Shown here in pieces: positions 1 through 8,143 of a stretch of DNA of 64,000 nucleotides. Each line of letters starts with the position of its first letter. Position 1 is the stretch's first letter. This stretch comes from JBKQVT01 sp963727245 (GTDB lineage: Bacteria > Planctomycetota > Planctomycetia > Pirellulales > Thermoguttaceae). Where the stretch lies: assembly GCA_963727245.1 (NCBI GenBank), contig CAVSFO010000001.1, forward strand, positions 558,001 through 622,000. The letters run 5' to 3'. Made by a program: the position numbers and the translations under genes. Below the pieces are notes generated by a model. That model worked only from the letters and a program-made list of their open reading frames with translations, was not told the origin of the DNA and did not search any database.

Positions 1-189
1 GTCGTCGATCGAGCCGCTGCCGGGCGGAGCCAGGCCTTGCTGGACCGCTTCCGCGTAACGTGATTGGACGATGGCCAAGTCCCGCTTGAAGCCGGTCGTC
101 TCGGCGTTCGCCAGGTTGTTGGCGATGACGTCCAGCCTTTGCATTTGGGCTTGGGCGCCGTCAGCAGAGATGTAGAGCCCGTAGGGCAT
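1..189 (-). CDS. Flagellar basal-body rod/hook protein, FlgF/FlgG-like (N-terminal part, runs off the window)
   Basis: Sixty-three codons read without interruption from an ATG at 189 down to base 1. The N-terminus starts MPYGLYISADGAQAQMQRLD and continues with VIANNLANAETTGFKRD, the signature of the flagellar rod/hook family (FlgB/C/F/G/E), whose N-terminal helix packs in the axial structure. The 'YG.Y.SA.GA.AQ' start fits FlgF/FlgG best. Only the N-terminus is inside the window, so the exact paralogue cannot be fixed. It implies a flagellated host. Family assignment is firm; the paralogue is not. Confidence 0.85.
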   Translation of the reverse strand, partial: MPYGLYISADGAQAQMQRLDVIANNLANAETTGFKRDLAIVQSRYAEAVQQGLAPPGSGSIDD

Positions 190-606
190 GAACGTGTCGA
201 GTCAACTTGGAACGTCCCCCTGCAGGTTTTTTGCCGTCGCGCCGCGCCGGCCGCCGCCTCGCGTTGCAAGACACATGCCAAATCGGATGAGAAAGACGCA
301 AGATCTCGGAATCATGATCGCAACGGATTACTGTTAAATGAGTTACGTTTCCTGGTCGGTGGCGTCCCAGTCGCCCGCTGGCGATGCTGTTGGCTCTGGT
401 GGTCTGGCGGTTCTTGCCGACCCAAGGCGCAGAAGCGGCCGGTTTCTTTTTGCCTCGGACCGTACCGGCAGATAAAATTGCACGCGGTTGTGCTGAGGAG
501 GGAAAAAGGTGACAGGCACCATTTGTGCGAAGCACCCTCCGGGCCGTTCCGGCAAATGGTGCCTGTCACCTTTTTCCCGGATGGCCCTTTGTCTTGCCGA
601 GAAATC
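190..606. other. Intergenic region with a long inverted repeat, no convincing gene
   Basis: About 417 bases between the divergent flagellar gene and the small protein at 607. Open frames cross it on both strands, but their translations are compositionally odd and are interrupted by the hairpin at 500-578. I see no family motif and no placed ribosome-binding site. It presumably holds the promoter of the minus-strand flagellar gene, although no clear -35/-10 pair stands out. Confidence 0.5.
500..578. repeat. Perfect 26-bp inverted repeat (REP-like hairpin)
   Basis: The arm at 500-525 (beginning GGGAAAAAGGTGACAGG) is exactly complementary to 553-578, around a 27-base loop. The core GGTGACAGGCACC is a REP-like palindrome arm. 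The hairpin lies 28 bases before the next start codon and could act as a bidirectional terminator or be a mobile REP element. No other copy was found in this window. Confidence 0.75.
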
Positions 607-810
607 ATGGCCTGTAAGCACCTCAAGGAGATGTACGAGATTTGCCGGACGCACAACTTGAAGCTGAGCAGCACGGATTTGATTCGCATCGTCTGCCCGA
701 AGTGCGGCGTCGAGGAGGTCTGTCCGTCTATTTTGGTGGAGCAATATGAGTCGCAGCACGGCTGCGACGGAGAAAACTCCCCTCCAAAAGGGGGAAATAT
801 CCCAATCTGA
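607..810 (+). CDS. Small conserved hypothetical protein with CPxCG knuckle
   Basis: A 67-residue reading frame starts at ATG 607. The sequence opens MACKHLKEMYEIC, continues through a charged helix to LIRIVCPKCG and then EEVCPS. Cysteines at about residues 3, 13, 31, 34 and 40 suggest a small metal-binding fold. I recall similar short zinc-ribbon-like proteins in planctomycetes but cannot name a family. The last 11 residues (ENSPPKGGNIPI-like) look like read-through of intergenic sequence. A longer in-frame extension upstream crosses the hairpin at 500-578 and is unlikely to be coding. No function is proposed. Confidence 0.55.
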   Translation: MACKHLKEMYEICRTHNLKLSSTDLIRIVCPKCGVEEVCPSILVEQYESQHGCDGENSPPKGGNIPI

Positions 811-1221
811 CCAGCCCCTGGATTTATGCTACGAAAGGGGGATATCTGATCCAGGCGGTGGTGTTAATATGGAAGGACCGCTGACCATCGCGGTCTAACC
901 ATGTCGGCGGTATCGCGTCGGGGGAATGAGTTCGCCTCGTGCCCCAAGGTTCCCGCGTGTTTGTGGCGGTATTGACGGGCAGCCGGCGGCCGGAGGAGAA
1001 GATTTGCAATAAAATGCTTGACCAAATGGGAATTTGGTGGATAATGAATTGTTTGGCATTGGCAGCGCCGTCCTACCTGTATGGCTGAATTCCTGCCGCT
1101 GCACCTGATGATTACGGCGTTGCGTGGTTAGCATCCGGTCGCCGCTTCCGGCTTAGTTCCTGTTGTGCGTGTGATCGGCTGTACGAGAAGAGGTTCATCT
1201 TTCGAGACGGAGTGGTATGTC
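811..1221. other. Intergenic region, possible promoter only
   Basis: About 411 bases without a supportable gene on either strand. The segment around 1000-1050 is AT-richer than its surroundings and holds the only promoter-like pair I could see, listed separately. Confidence 0.4.
1018..1045 (+). promoter_or_regulatory. Possible sigma-70-type promoter
   Basis: TTGACC at 1018-1023 and GATAAT at 1040-1045 are separated by 16 bases, in an AT-rich pocket about 180 bases before the small gene at 1222. Each hexamer matches the consensus at 5 of 6 positions. Planctomycete promoters are not well defined, so this is a sequence match only. Confidence 0.3.
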
Positions 1222-1440
1222 ATGCGGAACGTATTTGAAGCAATTTTGGAAACTGGACACGACGAGGATTTCCTCCCCGCCGAGAACAATAACGACTTCA
1301 AGAGCACCGATGCACCGGCCGGGTCGAAAGCCAAGCTGGACATTCTCGCCGAGCGGGTCCTGCGGGGACTTCCCCTCTGGCATCCCGAAGACCGGTCCGA
1401 TTACAGTGGATTGACCGGCGCGGTGCGGCCGCGCAGTTGA
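1222..1440 (+). CDS. Small conserved hypothetical protein
   Basis: A 72-residue protein from ATG 1222. The C-terminal half, with the blocks KLDILAERVLRGLPLWHPED and DYSGLTGAVRPR, has the style of a short protein I recall from several planctomycetes, so it is probably real despite its size. The frame can be extended upstream to a GTG at 1165, but the ATG fits better. There is no signal peptide, membrane segment or recognised domain. It stands alone between two non-coding stretches. The function is unknown. Confidence 0.55.
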   Translation: MRNVFEAILETGHDEDFLPAENNNDFKSTDAPAGSKAKLDILAERVLRGLPLWHPEDRSDYSGLTGAVRPRS

Positions 1441-1797
1441 CGCGTAACATCCCGAGCTGCCTGCCACCGATTTCCGGGCTTCCCCAGCCCGGCGGCACGC
1501 AAGCGTCTCCCTGAGAAATGGACTTTTGCCTGTTTCTGCGCTCTCTCTTGGGATGACGAACTGCAAGCGGTACAAGAGTCCAGCGGTGATTTGGCTGACG
1601 GGCAGGCGCTGCCTATCTCCTACCCCCTTCGGCGTTTAGGCTGAGACGGATAGTCCTTGTCGATTCGGCGGCTGCACCCTTTCTCCCCAAACCGGGAACT
1701 ATAGAGGTAGGGGGTTTTCGGGATGGAATCTTGACCGAGACCGGAAATCGCCCATGCCGCACCCAGGGTGCCAAACGGATCGCAGGGAGTAGATGAC
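1441..1797. other. Intergenic region upstream of the ECF sigma gene
   Basis: About 357 bases. No gene, hairpin or repeat could be supported. It should contain the promoter for the sigma/FecR operon. I did not find a convincing sigma-70 match, which would be expected if the ECF sigma factor directs its own transcription. Confidence 0.35.
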
Positions 1798-2322
1798 GTG
1801 GACCGTGATCGATTGGCGGCCATCGTCAGGGTCAACCAGGCAGGGATCTACCGCTACTTGCGATACTTGGGGGCCGACCAGCCAACCGCCGAGGACTTGG
1901 TCCAGGAGACGTTCTTGGCGGCTTTCAAGAGCCCGGCGGTGGAGCAAGACCTTTCCAGCCCGTCCGCATGGCTGAGGGGAATTGCACGCAATCTCTTCCT
2001 GCAGCACTGCCGCCGGGGCAGGCGGTCCCCCATGGTTGCCGGCAGTGAACGCCTGGACGAGGCCGAGAGTACCTGGCGATCGGTTTTCCTCCGGGACGGC
2101 GATGGTTTCGACTACCTGGAAGCCCTGCGGCGATGCCTCCAGGACCTGCCGCCCAAGCAACGCGATGTTCTGGATATGCGTTATCGGGACGAGAAGTCGC
2201 GCGGCGAAATGGCGCAGTTCCTGGGAATGTCCGAGGACGGGATCAAGTCCCTGCTCCGCCGGATCAGGGCCACTCTGGCCAATTGCGTCGAGAAACGCCT
2301 GGCGCTCCAGGGGACGGACTGA
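1798..2322 (+). CDS. ECF-type RNA polymerase sigma factor
   Basis: About 174 residues. Region 2 is visible at the N-terminus (IYRYLRYLGADQPTAEDLVQ, then ETFLAAF), followed by a linker with AWLRGIARNL. Region 4 (LQDLPPKQRDVLDMRY through SEDGIKSLLRRIRATL) is a sigma-70 region-4 HTH. The ECF layout, with no regions 1 or 3, is clear. GTG 1798 is preferred because AGGGAG lies 8 bases upstream; an in-frame GTG at 1768 would add ten residues but has no Shine-Dalgarno sequence. The stop lies two bases before the FecR-like ATG, so the pair is translationally coupled. The gene probably works with the downstream FecR-like protein as its membrane regulator. Confidence 0.9.
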   Translation: MDRDRLAAIVRVNQAGIYRYLRYLGADQPTAEDLVQETFLAAFKSPAVEQDLSSPSAWLRGIARNLFLQHCRRGRRSPMVAGSERLDEAESTWRSVFLRDGDGFDYLEALRRCLQDLPPKQRDVLDMRYRDEKSRGEMAQFLGMSEDGIKSLLRRIRATLANCVEKRLALQGTD

Positions 2323-2324
2323 CC

Positions 2325-3293
2325 ATGAGCAGCCAGACCGAGAGACTCGTTCATATCCTCCTCTGCGAGGAAATCGGGGCCGAAAGGGTCCCGGATGTGA
2401 CCCAACGGGTCCTGCGGCGGGCCTTGCAGCGCAAACGCCGCTCCTGGCTGCGGCTTGCCGCGGTCGCTGCCGGGCTTGTGGTGTGCGTGCTGGCGGGGTG
2501 GTGGATCGCGGGCCGCCGCTACCCGGCGCCGGAGGCGTCTGGTTCGTATAAACTCGTCGGCGCTGCGGACGTGTGCCGGGGTGCGGTCCTGGTCACGGCG
2601 AAGCAGCCGGCCTCCCTCGCGCTGGGCGGATATTGCAAAGTCCGGCTGGAACCGAATACGACGCTGCGGATCGAAGGGAAGAAAGACGCCGAAGAAGTCC
2701 GGCTTGAGAAGGGAACCCTGACCTGTGACGTGGACCCGGGCATCGGGACCTTCGCGGTCCGCAGCCGGGTCGGGACGGTTTCCGTGCTGGGAACGAGTTT
2801 CTCCGTCAAGCTCTCGGAAAACAAGGGGGCAGGAACTGCCCCCAGCAGTCGCCAGTCCGTTTGGATGCTGGACGTGGCGGTCACGACCGGCCGCGTGCGC
2901 GTGGACTATAACGGCGGCGTCTTCACGCTGTCGGCGGGCTCGCGGCAGATTTTCGGCGCCGGACCCGGCCCAGCGCCGAACCAACCCCCGCCGTCGCGCG
3001 GCGCCGAGAAAACAACGATCACGGGAATGGCCAAAGCCCTCGGCGGTGCCAGCGGCAAATTGAACCCCGCTGCCGCCAATGCCACCCTGACCGTTACCAC
3101 CGGGGATACCCAGGTCGTTTACTACGTCTATGGCTGGGCGGGTGTGATACTCGCCAAGCAGGCCGATGGGAAGAAGGCCGAGGTCTCGGGGGTGGTCGCC
3201 GACAAGGACGGCAGGAAGACGATCACCGGAAAGTCCGTGGATGTCAAGATCATCGTCGTCGAGGAGGAGCCGGCAAAGAATCGCCCGCACTGA
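2325..3293 (+). CDS. FecR-like membrane regulator with an extra C-terminal domain
   Basis: 322 residues. The cytoplasmic N-terminus (1-40) is charged, followed by a single membrane helix at about 43-62 (LAAVAAGLVVCVLAGWWIAG). A FecR-type periplasmic domain spans about 85-205, recognisable from LEPNTTLRIEG, LEKGTL and the block VRSRVGTVSVLGTSFSV. A Pro-rich linker leads to a second domain (about 232-316) that is roughly 80% identical to the secreted protein at 3478. FecR proteins sense a periplasmic signal and control the partner ECF sigma factor. The extra C-terminal domain is not part of the usual FecR layout and may be the sensory part. Confidence 0.85.
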   Translation: MSSQTERLVHILLCEEIGAERVPDVTQRVLRRALQRKRRSWLRLAAVAAGLVVCVLAGWWIAGRRYPAPEASGSYKLVGAADVCRGAVLVTAKQPASLALGGYCKVRLEPNTTLRIEGKKDAEEVRLEKGTLTCDVDPGIGTFAVRSRVGTVSVLGTSFSVKLSENKGAGTAPSSRQSVWMLDVAVTTGRVRVDYNGGVFTLSAGSRQIFGAGPGPAPNQPPPSRGAEKTTITGMAKALGGASGKLNPAAANATLTVTTGDTQVVYYVYGWAGVILAKQADGKKAEVSGVVADKDGRKTITGKSVDVKIIVVEEEPAKNRPH

Positions 3294-3328
3294 GTTTCTT
3301 CTGCCAAGGTCCCGTAAAAGAGTAAGTT

Positions 3329-3372
3329 GGGGACTGTCCCAATTTTCGTTCGACGAAAATGGGACTGTCCCC
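3329..3372 (+). repeat. 44-bp imperfect palindrome (REP-like), copy 1
   Basis: Begins GGGGACTGTCCCAATTTTCG and ends GGGACTGTCCCC, forming a hairpin around TTCGACGAA. It lies between the FecR-like gene and the next secreted protein. The same 44-base element recurs at 4331 and, inverted, at 34160 and 38667, with diverged copies elsewhere. See findings. Confidence 0.85.
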
Positions 3373-3477
3373 TTGGAGACTCCGAAGCGCGGCCGAAGGA
3401 AGGAGGTGAACAGAGGAGAAGAGGGTTTCCCGCAGGAGTGTGTTGTTTATTGAGCAAAACGAATTCAGGAAAGGAAA

Positions 3478-3864
3478 ATGGCTATGTTCAGTCGTGCAAT
3501 GCTGGTTGTTTTGGCGGTCGGTCTGGTTGGGTCCGTGTTCACCGGCGCCCTGTTGGCCGACGGCGCCAAGGACGCCAAGAGAATAACGATCACGGGAATG
3601 GGCAAGGCCCTCGGCGACGCCAGCGGCAAGCTGGACCCGAGTGTCGCCAACGCCACCCTGACCGTCACGAAGAACGGCGCCCAGGTCGTCTACTATGTCT
3701 ATGGCTGGGCGGGCGTGATCGTCGCCAAGCAAGCCGATGGGAAAATGGCCGAGGTCTCGGGGGTGGTCGCCAAGAAGCACGGCAAGCGGACGATCACCGG
3801 AAAGTCCATCGATGTCAAGATCATCGTCGTCGAGGATAAATCAGCCAAGAAGAGCGGCTCCTGA
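3478..3864 (+). CDS. Small secreted protein, paralogue of the FecR C-terminal domain
   Basis: 128 residues. A Sec signal peptide (about 1-28, hydrophobic core MLVVLAVGLVGSVFTGALLA) is followed by one domain of about 90 residues. Over 84 aligned positions it differs from the C-terminus of the upstream FecR-like protein at only 17. The pattern of alternating hydrophobic strands (TITGMGKAL, VVYYVYGWAG, ITGKSIDVKIIVV) suggests a small beta-barrel, possibly OB-like; this is inference. The start at 3478 follows AGGAAAGG. Its place behind the sigma/FecR pair suggests it is a target or ligand of that regulator. Confidence 0.75.
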   Translation: MAMFSRAMLVVLAVGLVGSVFTGALLADGAKDAKRITITGMGKALGDASGKLDPSVANATLTVTKNGAQVVYYVYGWAGVIVAKQADGKMAEVSGVVAKKHGKRTITGKSIDVKIIVVEDKSAKKSGS

Positions 3865-4002
3865 GCTTCTTCCGCAGGCGACATGGCATCGGGCCGCACG
3901 CGTCTCTGGCTGCGCGGAAATGGAGTTGGGAGAGGCCGGTGCGGTCTCCTGCCGCGGTTGATCGTTCACTGGGCCAGACGAACCTTGGAAAGGAGAATTG
4001 CT

Positions 4003-4299
4003 ATGCTCAGGCGTGCGCTCTTGATTGCTTCAGTGGCCGGCCTGGTTGCTCTCGTGTTGCCGACAGCGGCATGGGCGGACCAGCAGCCACTCATCGGCAT
4101 CGTGAAGGCCGCCGCGGCCGGCGCCGAAGAAGCGGCCACCGTGAAGGTCGGTCAGACGGTTTACAAAGTCACCAAGGATGAGAATGGCAAGAAAGTCGCC
4201 AAGGATGCCAACGGCAAGAAAGTCGAGATGAAAGGGATCGTCAAGAACAGGCACGGCGAAAAGTGGATCGCCGTGACCTCGTGCAAGATCGTGGAATAG
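4003..4299 (+). CDS. Small secreted protein, probable distant relative of the preceding one
   Basis: 98 residues with a signal peptide (LLIASVAGLVALVLPTAAWA, cleavage near residue 23). The mature part is Lys/Gly/Val rich and contains a short internal repeat (DENGKKVAK / DANGKKVEM). Its end, VEMKGIVKNRHGEKWIAVTS, aligns loosely with AEVSGVVAKKHGKRTITGKS of the neighbour, suggesting a shared fold. AAGGAGA lies at the right distance before ATG 4003. It is probably co-expressed with the sigma/FecR genes. The role is unknown. Confidence 0.65.
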   Translation: MLRRALLIASVAGLVALVLPTAAWADQQPLIGIVKAAAAGAEEAATVKVGQTVYKVTKDENGKKVAKDANGKKVEMKGIVKNRHGEKWIAVTSCKIVE

Positions 4300-4330
4300 C
4301 ACGCTCCGTTGGTAACGGCCGATGAGAGCT

Positions 4331-4400
4331 GGGGACTGTCCCAATTTTCGTTCGACGAAAATGGGACTGTCCCCTTGCGGCGCAAAGGGGGACAGTCCCC
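4331..4400 (+). repeat. 44-bp REP-like palindrome copy 2 plus a half copy
   Basis: 4331-4374 repeats the element at 3329-3372. A further arm (GGGGGACAGTCCCC, to 4400) follows after a dozen bases, giving an extended hairpin. It sits between the convergent secreted-protein gene and the DUF5107 gene and may serve as their shared terminator. Confidence 0.8.
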
Positions 4401-4420
4401 TGTGAACTCTTGCAAGAGAA

Positions 4421-7400
4421 TCAACCGCTGGCGGCCAGCAGGTCGGCGGCCATGGCGTGGTGCGGATCACGCTGCAAGACGCCCTTGAGAAGCCGGCGGG
4501 CCCGCGCCCTCTGCCCCAGCCCCAGCCGGGCCTGCGCCTGGAGGAACCGGGCCGCCGTCGCCTGGCGAAACTGCAGGTCGTCCTCGAACAACAGCATCGT
4601 CGGCAGCGACGTGGCGAAGTAATCGATCTTCGCTTCCGCGCGCTCCAACTGCTCGGCATAGGCCAACAGGTCGCCCAACAACTTCCGCGCCTTGGCCTTG
4701 CGGCCGAGTTGCTGCCACGCCAGCGCGGCATAGTAGGTCAGGGCGGAGAAGGCGCGCAGGCTCATCTCCTCGAAGTCCCCCTCGGAGTTGGCGGCCGCCA
4801 GCCAATGCTCGCGCGCCTTGGGCTTTTCTCCCAGCGCCGAGCGGGCGCAGCCGAGCCAATACTGCACGTCGCTCTGGTTCGAGAGCAGGTGCCGCGCCTC
4901 GCCGAGGTTTTGCGGTGGCGCGGCCGCCGCCTGAAAATGCTCCCGTGCGGCCGCGGCATCGCCCTGGGCCAGCGCCATGCGGCCCAGGGCCAGGCGGCTG
5001 CGGACATACTGCCCCAACGCCTGCCCTTCGCCGCCCTCCCAGGGCTGGAATTTTCTTGCGCTTAGCAGCCCGAGCGCCTGCTGGTGTCGGCCGATCTGGT
5101 TGTACAGGCGCAGAGTTCGACGGTCAAGTCATCGCGAAGGTCGACCAGCCCGGCATGTTTCTGCAACTCGCGCAGCCGCTTGGCCGGCGGATCTCCCAGT
5201 CGCTTCCAGAGCTGATCGCGCTCGTAGAGGATGCGCGCGCTTTGGGGGTCGGCGCGAAACGCCTTTTCGTAGGCCGCCCGGGCCTTGGCCGGCTGCCGGC
5301 GAAGGTTGAAGTAGCCGATGCCCAGGTTCCGCCAGACGACCGTGTTGTGCGGATCGAGCCGGGCACTCCGTTGCCACATCGCCATCGCCTCCTCGTGGCG
5401 GCGACGATCGTACAACAGGTTGCCGAGGTAGCCCGGTGCGCGGGCGTCGTCGGGCCCGGCACGGACGGCGGCCTCCAGGACGGCGATTTCCTCCAGCCGC
5501 GCCGGGAAGCAATAGTCGGGCGACCGGGCCGCTGCCCGGCGTCGCATCGCTTCCGCCTGGCTCGCGTTACCCAACCGCTGGTGCAGCCAGCCGAGCGTGT
5601 AATCGACCAGCGGCGCGGTGCCCCAGCTTTGCGTAGGCAGCGACATCTGGCCGCTTTGCCCGCCGTTGCTCTGCACGGCGGCCTCGGCGCAGTGGAGCAA
5701 CTCGACGGCCTCGGGGTACAGGCCCGCGCGGACGTGGTCGTGGGCAAGATCCAGCAGCACCTGGACATCGCAGGTCATCGGCTGGCCGGCCAACCAGCGC
5801 ACCCACCAATCGAGAGGATCCATCGCCAGGGTGTCGTGCAAGGACTGCTCGGCTTCGGCCTGGCGGTCCAGCTTGCGGAGCACGGCCGTCCGCAGGTCGC
5901 GGGCGCGGAGGTTGTCGCTGTCGCGGCGCAGGCAGCGGTCCAGGTGCTCCAAGGCCGTGGCAAATCGCCCCTGGCGGCAGTCCATTTCCGCCAGCGCGTG
6001 GTAGCCGGCGCTGCTCCATGCCTGGCTCCAGGTCGCCTTATAGAAGGCGGCATAGGCCTGGCGGAAGAGGTCGTCCGCGGCGGGGTCAGACGCACCAGCG
6101 GCGTCGATCTGATAGCGAAGGCAGAGCCCCAAGTTGTAGAGGGGCTCGCCGTCGTAAGGGTTGGCGTTGTGGCCGGTGAGCCGTTGGATCGCCCGGCGGA
6201 AACAAGCCTCGGCCGGCGCGAATTCCCCGCGGCGGAGATGCCACAGCCCCAAGGCGTTGTTGGCGCGGGCATCCAGGCCGTCGCGGCGCAGCGCCTCGCG
6301 CCAGTAGAGCGTCGGGCAGCGGGTGGCGTGGCGATACTGCTCCAGGTGCAGCCCAATGAGGTAAAGCTCGTCGGCGCTGGCGACTTCTTCCGGCGGCGGC
6401 GGTTCCACGGCCGGCGGCGGGATTTCGCCGCGCTCGGGGCCACGCGGCCGATACGTGATGATTTCCGCGCCGCTTTGCCCGGCGACCCGCGCCACAAGAT
6501 CTGTGGCGCCGACGCGGGGCGGTAACTCGATCTGCTCGACCAGCGGCGCCCCGGGGACGAGGTCGCGGGTGAAGCGGGCCAACTCTTGTTCGGTCGCCGC
6601 CGCGCCGCCCCTGCCGGCGGCGTTGTGGCAGAGCGTGACCGACGCTTGCGGCAGCGGCGCCGAAACCGCCACGCCCAGCCGCGCCGTCCGTCCGGCCACC
6701 CGCAGGCTCACCGCGGCGTCGCGATTGGCGTCTTGGGCGGGGCCGATCTGTTGGATCGGATACCAGTATTGGCTCCACATCTTGGTCTCACCCGGCTGGA
6801 GGAAGGAGAAGTCGGGCTGGTTGTCGGTGTACACGCCCGCCATCAACTCGATGTACGGGCCGTCGCTGTCGGTGAGGTTCCGGTCCCAGGCGTAGCCGAA
6901 CTCGTGGTTGCCCCAGGTCCACTGCTTCTTGCCGGGGGCGATGTGATGGTTGACCACGTGGACCACGCCCGCCTGGCGGACGTGATCGTAGCCGCCCACG
7001 AAGTCCCCCTGCGAGCCGAGGGCCATGTACGAGGTGGGCACGGGAATGTTGGCATACCAGGAGAGGTCGTTGGGCGGGTAATCGACCGGGGCCGCGCCGC
7101 CACAGTGCGGGGGCCGGAAGTTTTCCGGTTGTTGGCCGGCCGGCACCCCTTCGCGCCCCCGCTGCCCATAGTCCACGCCGTAGTAACGTCCCTGGCAGAG
7201 CGGGTATTGGCTGATCGCCCGGCGGGCATGATCGGCCACGTAATGCACGTCCGGGGGGAAAAACGACTGATAGCCCTCGTGGACGCGGATGGCCGCGTTG
7301 GCCCACCACAAGAACGTCTGTACCAGGGGCGTGCGGTTGTACACCCGCACCTTCAGTTCGAGCAGCGCCTTGCCCGGATGCAGGCATACCCCGTGCATCC

Positions 7401-7881
7401 CTTTCATCCGCAACAGCGGATCGTGGTCGCTGAGCCAGAGGGTCTTCGAGCCGTCGGGGTGCTCTTCGACGTGGAAGTCTACCGGCAGGAAGGTGGCGGG
7501 ACGATGGTGTTGCGGCCAATTGAACTCGACGCCTCCGGAGACCCACGGCCCGGCCAGGCCGACCAAGGCCGGCTTGATCACCGTCTGTCGATAGATGAAG
7601 TCGTAGCCGTTGGTCTTGTCCTGGGCAACGTGGATGCGGCCGCCGATCTGCGGCAGCATCATCACGCGGAGATACTCGTTCTCCAGCCAAACGGCCTGCC
7701 AGGCCCGCGGGGTTGCCGTTTCGGCGATCCGCTCGGTGCAAGGCAGCGGATACACCCGGCCGCTGCTGCCCTGGTAGACCCTTCGCTCGAGGAACATGGG
7801 GTTTCGCTCGGGCAGCGCCGGCAGATAGGTAGGGATCAGTTCTTCGGTAATGCGGACGGCAACTGCCTCGGTTTGGGCCAC
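4421..7881 (-). CDS. DUF5107 domain protein with C-terminal TPR repeats (one frameshift)
   Basis: About 1,150 residues. The N-terminal 370 residues resemble the DUF5107 family (MMLPQIGGRIHVAQDKTNGY, GVEFNWPQHHRPATF, WTWGNHEFGYAWDRNLTDSD), a galactose-mutarotase-like beta-sandwich. From about residue 520 onward there are many TPR units (for example WRNLGIGYFNLRRQPAKARA). A single missing base near 5107-5113 splits it: the frame from 7881 ends at 5062, while LYNQIGRHQQALGLLSARKF and the rest continue in the next frame to 4421. Homology continues across the break, so one gene is intended. Likely role is carbohydrate recognition or turnover, with TPRs for assembly; no catalytic residue can be named. 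Confidence 0.8.
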
Positions 7882-7911
7882 GGGGCTCTCCTAACGGTGT
7901 TTGAATAGGGG

Positions 7912-8143
7912 GATTCTACCCCCGCGAAGCCGGTTCATCAAATCACGCAACTCCTTGACTGTCAACGAGTACGGAGCTATTAATTTGAGAGAATACCGGG
8001 GACGCTCGGATCGGAAGATCAATCGCCTTGAAGATGCCCGCCAGGAGGTCTCCCAAAGTTGCTTGGACAGGGAGATTCTACCCTGGAGAAGCCTGGACGT
8101 CGAATCTCGCAACCCCTTAACAGCAAACGAGTACGGAACTATG
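7912..8143 (+). repeat. Two imperfect 70-bp direct repeats upstream of the efflux operon
   Basis: 7912-7983 and 8074-8143 both begin GATTCTACC and share the core CGCAAC(T/C)CCTT(G/A)AC and ACGAGTACGGA(G/A)CTAT. The second copy ends exactly on the adaptor start codon. A third copy of the core occurs at 20757-20806. The spacing inside the core resembles a promoter, see the next entry. Confidence 0.7.
7955..7983 (+). promoter_or_regulatory. Possible promoter within the first direct repeat
   Basis: TTGACT at 7955-7960, a 17-base spacer, then TATTAA at 7978-7983. It would give a leader of about 150 bases before the adaptor ATG at 8141. The second repeat copy has the weaker TTAACA and TATGAA at the same spacing. 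Confidence 0.35.

Noticed and set aside
64..810. Long open frame covering the intergenic hairpin and the small CPxCG protein
   Set aside because: Only the last 67 codons resemble a protein. The upstream part overlaps the flagellar gene on the other strand and reads through the inverted repeat.
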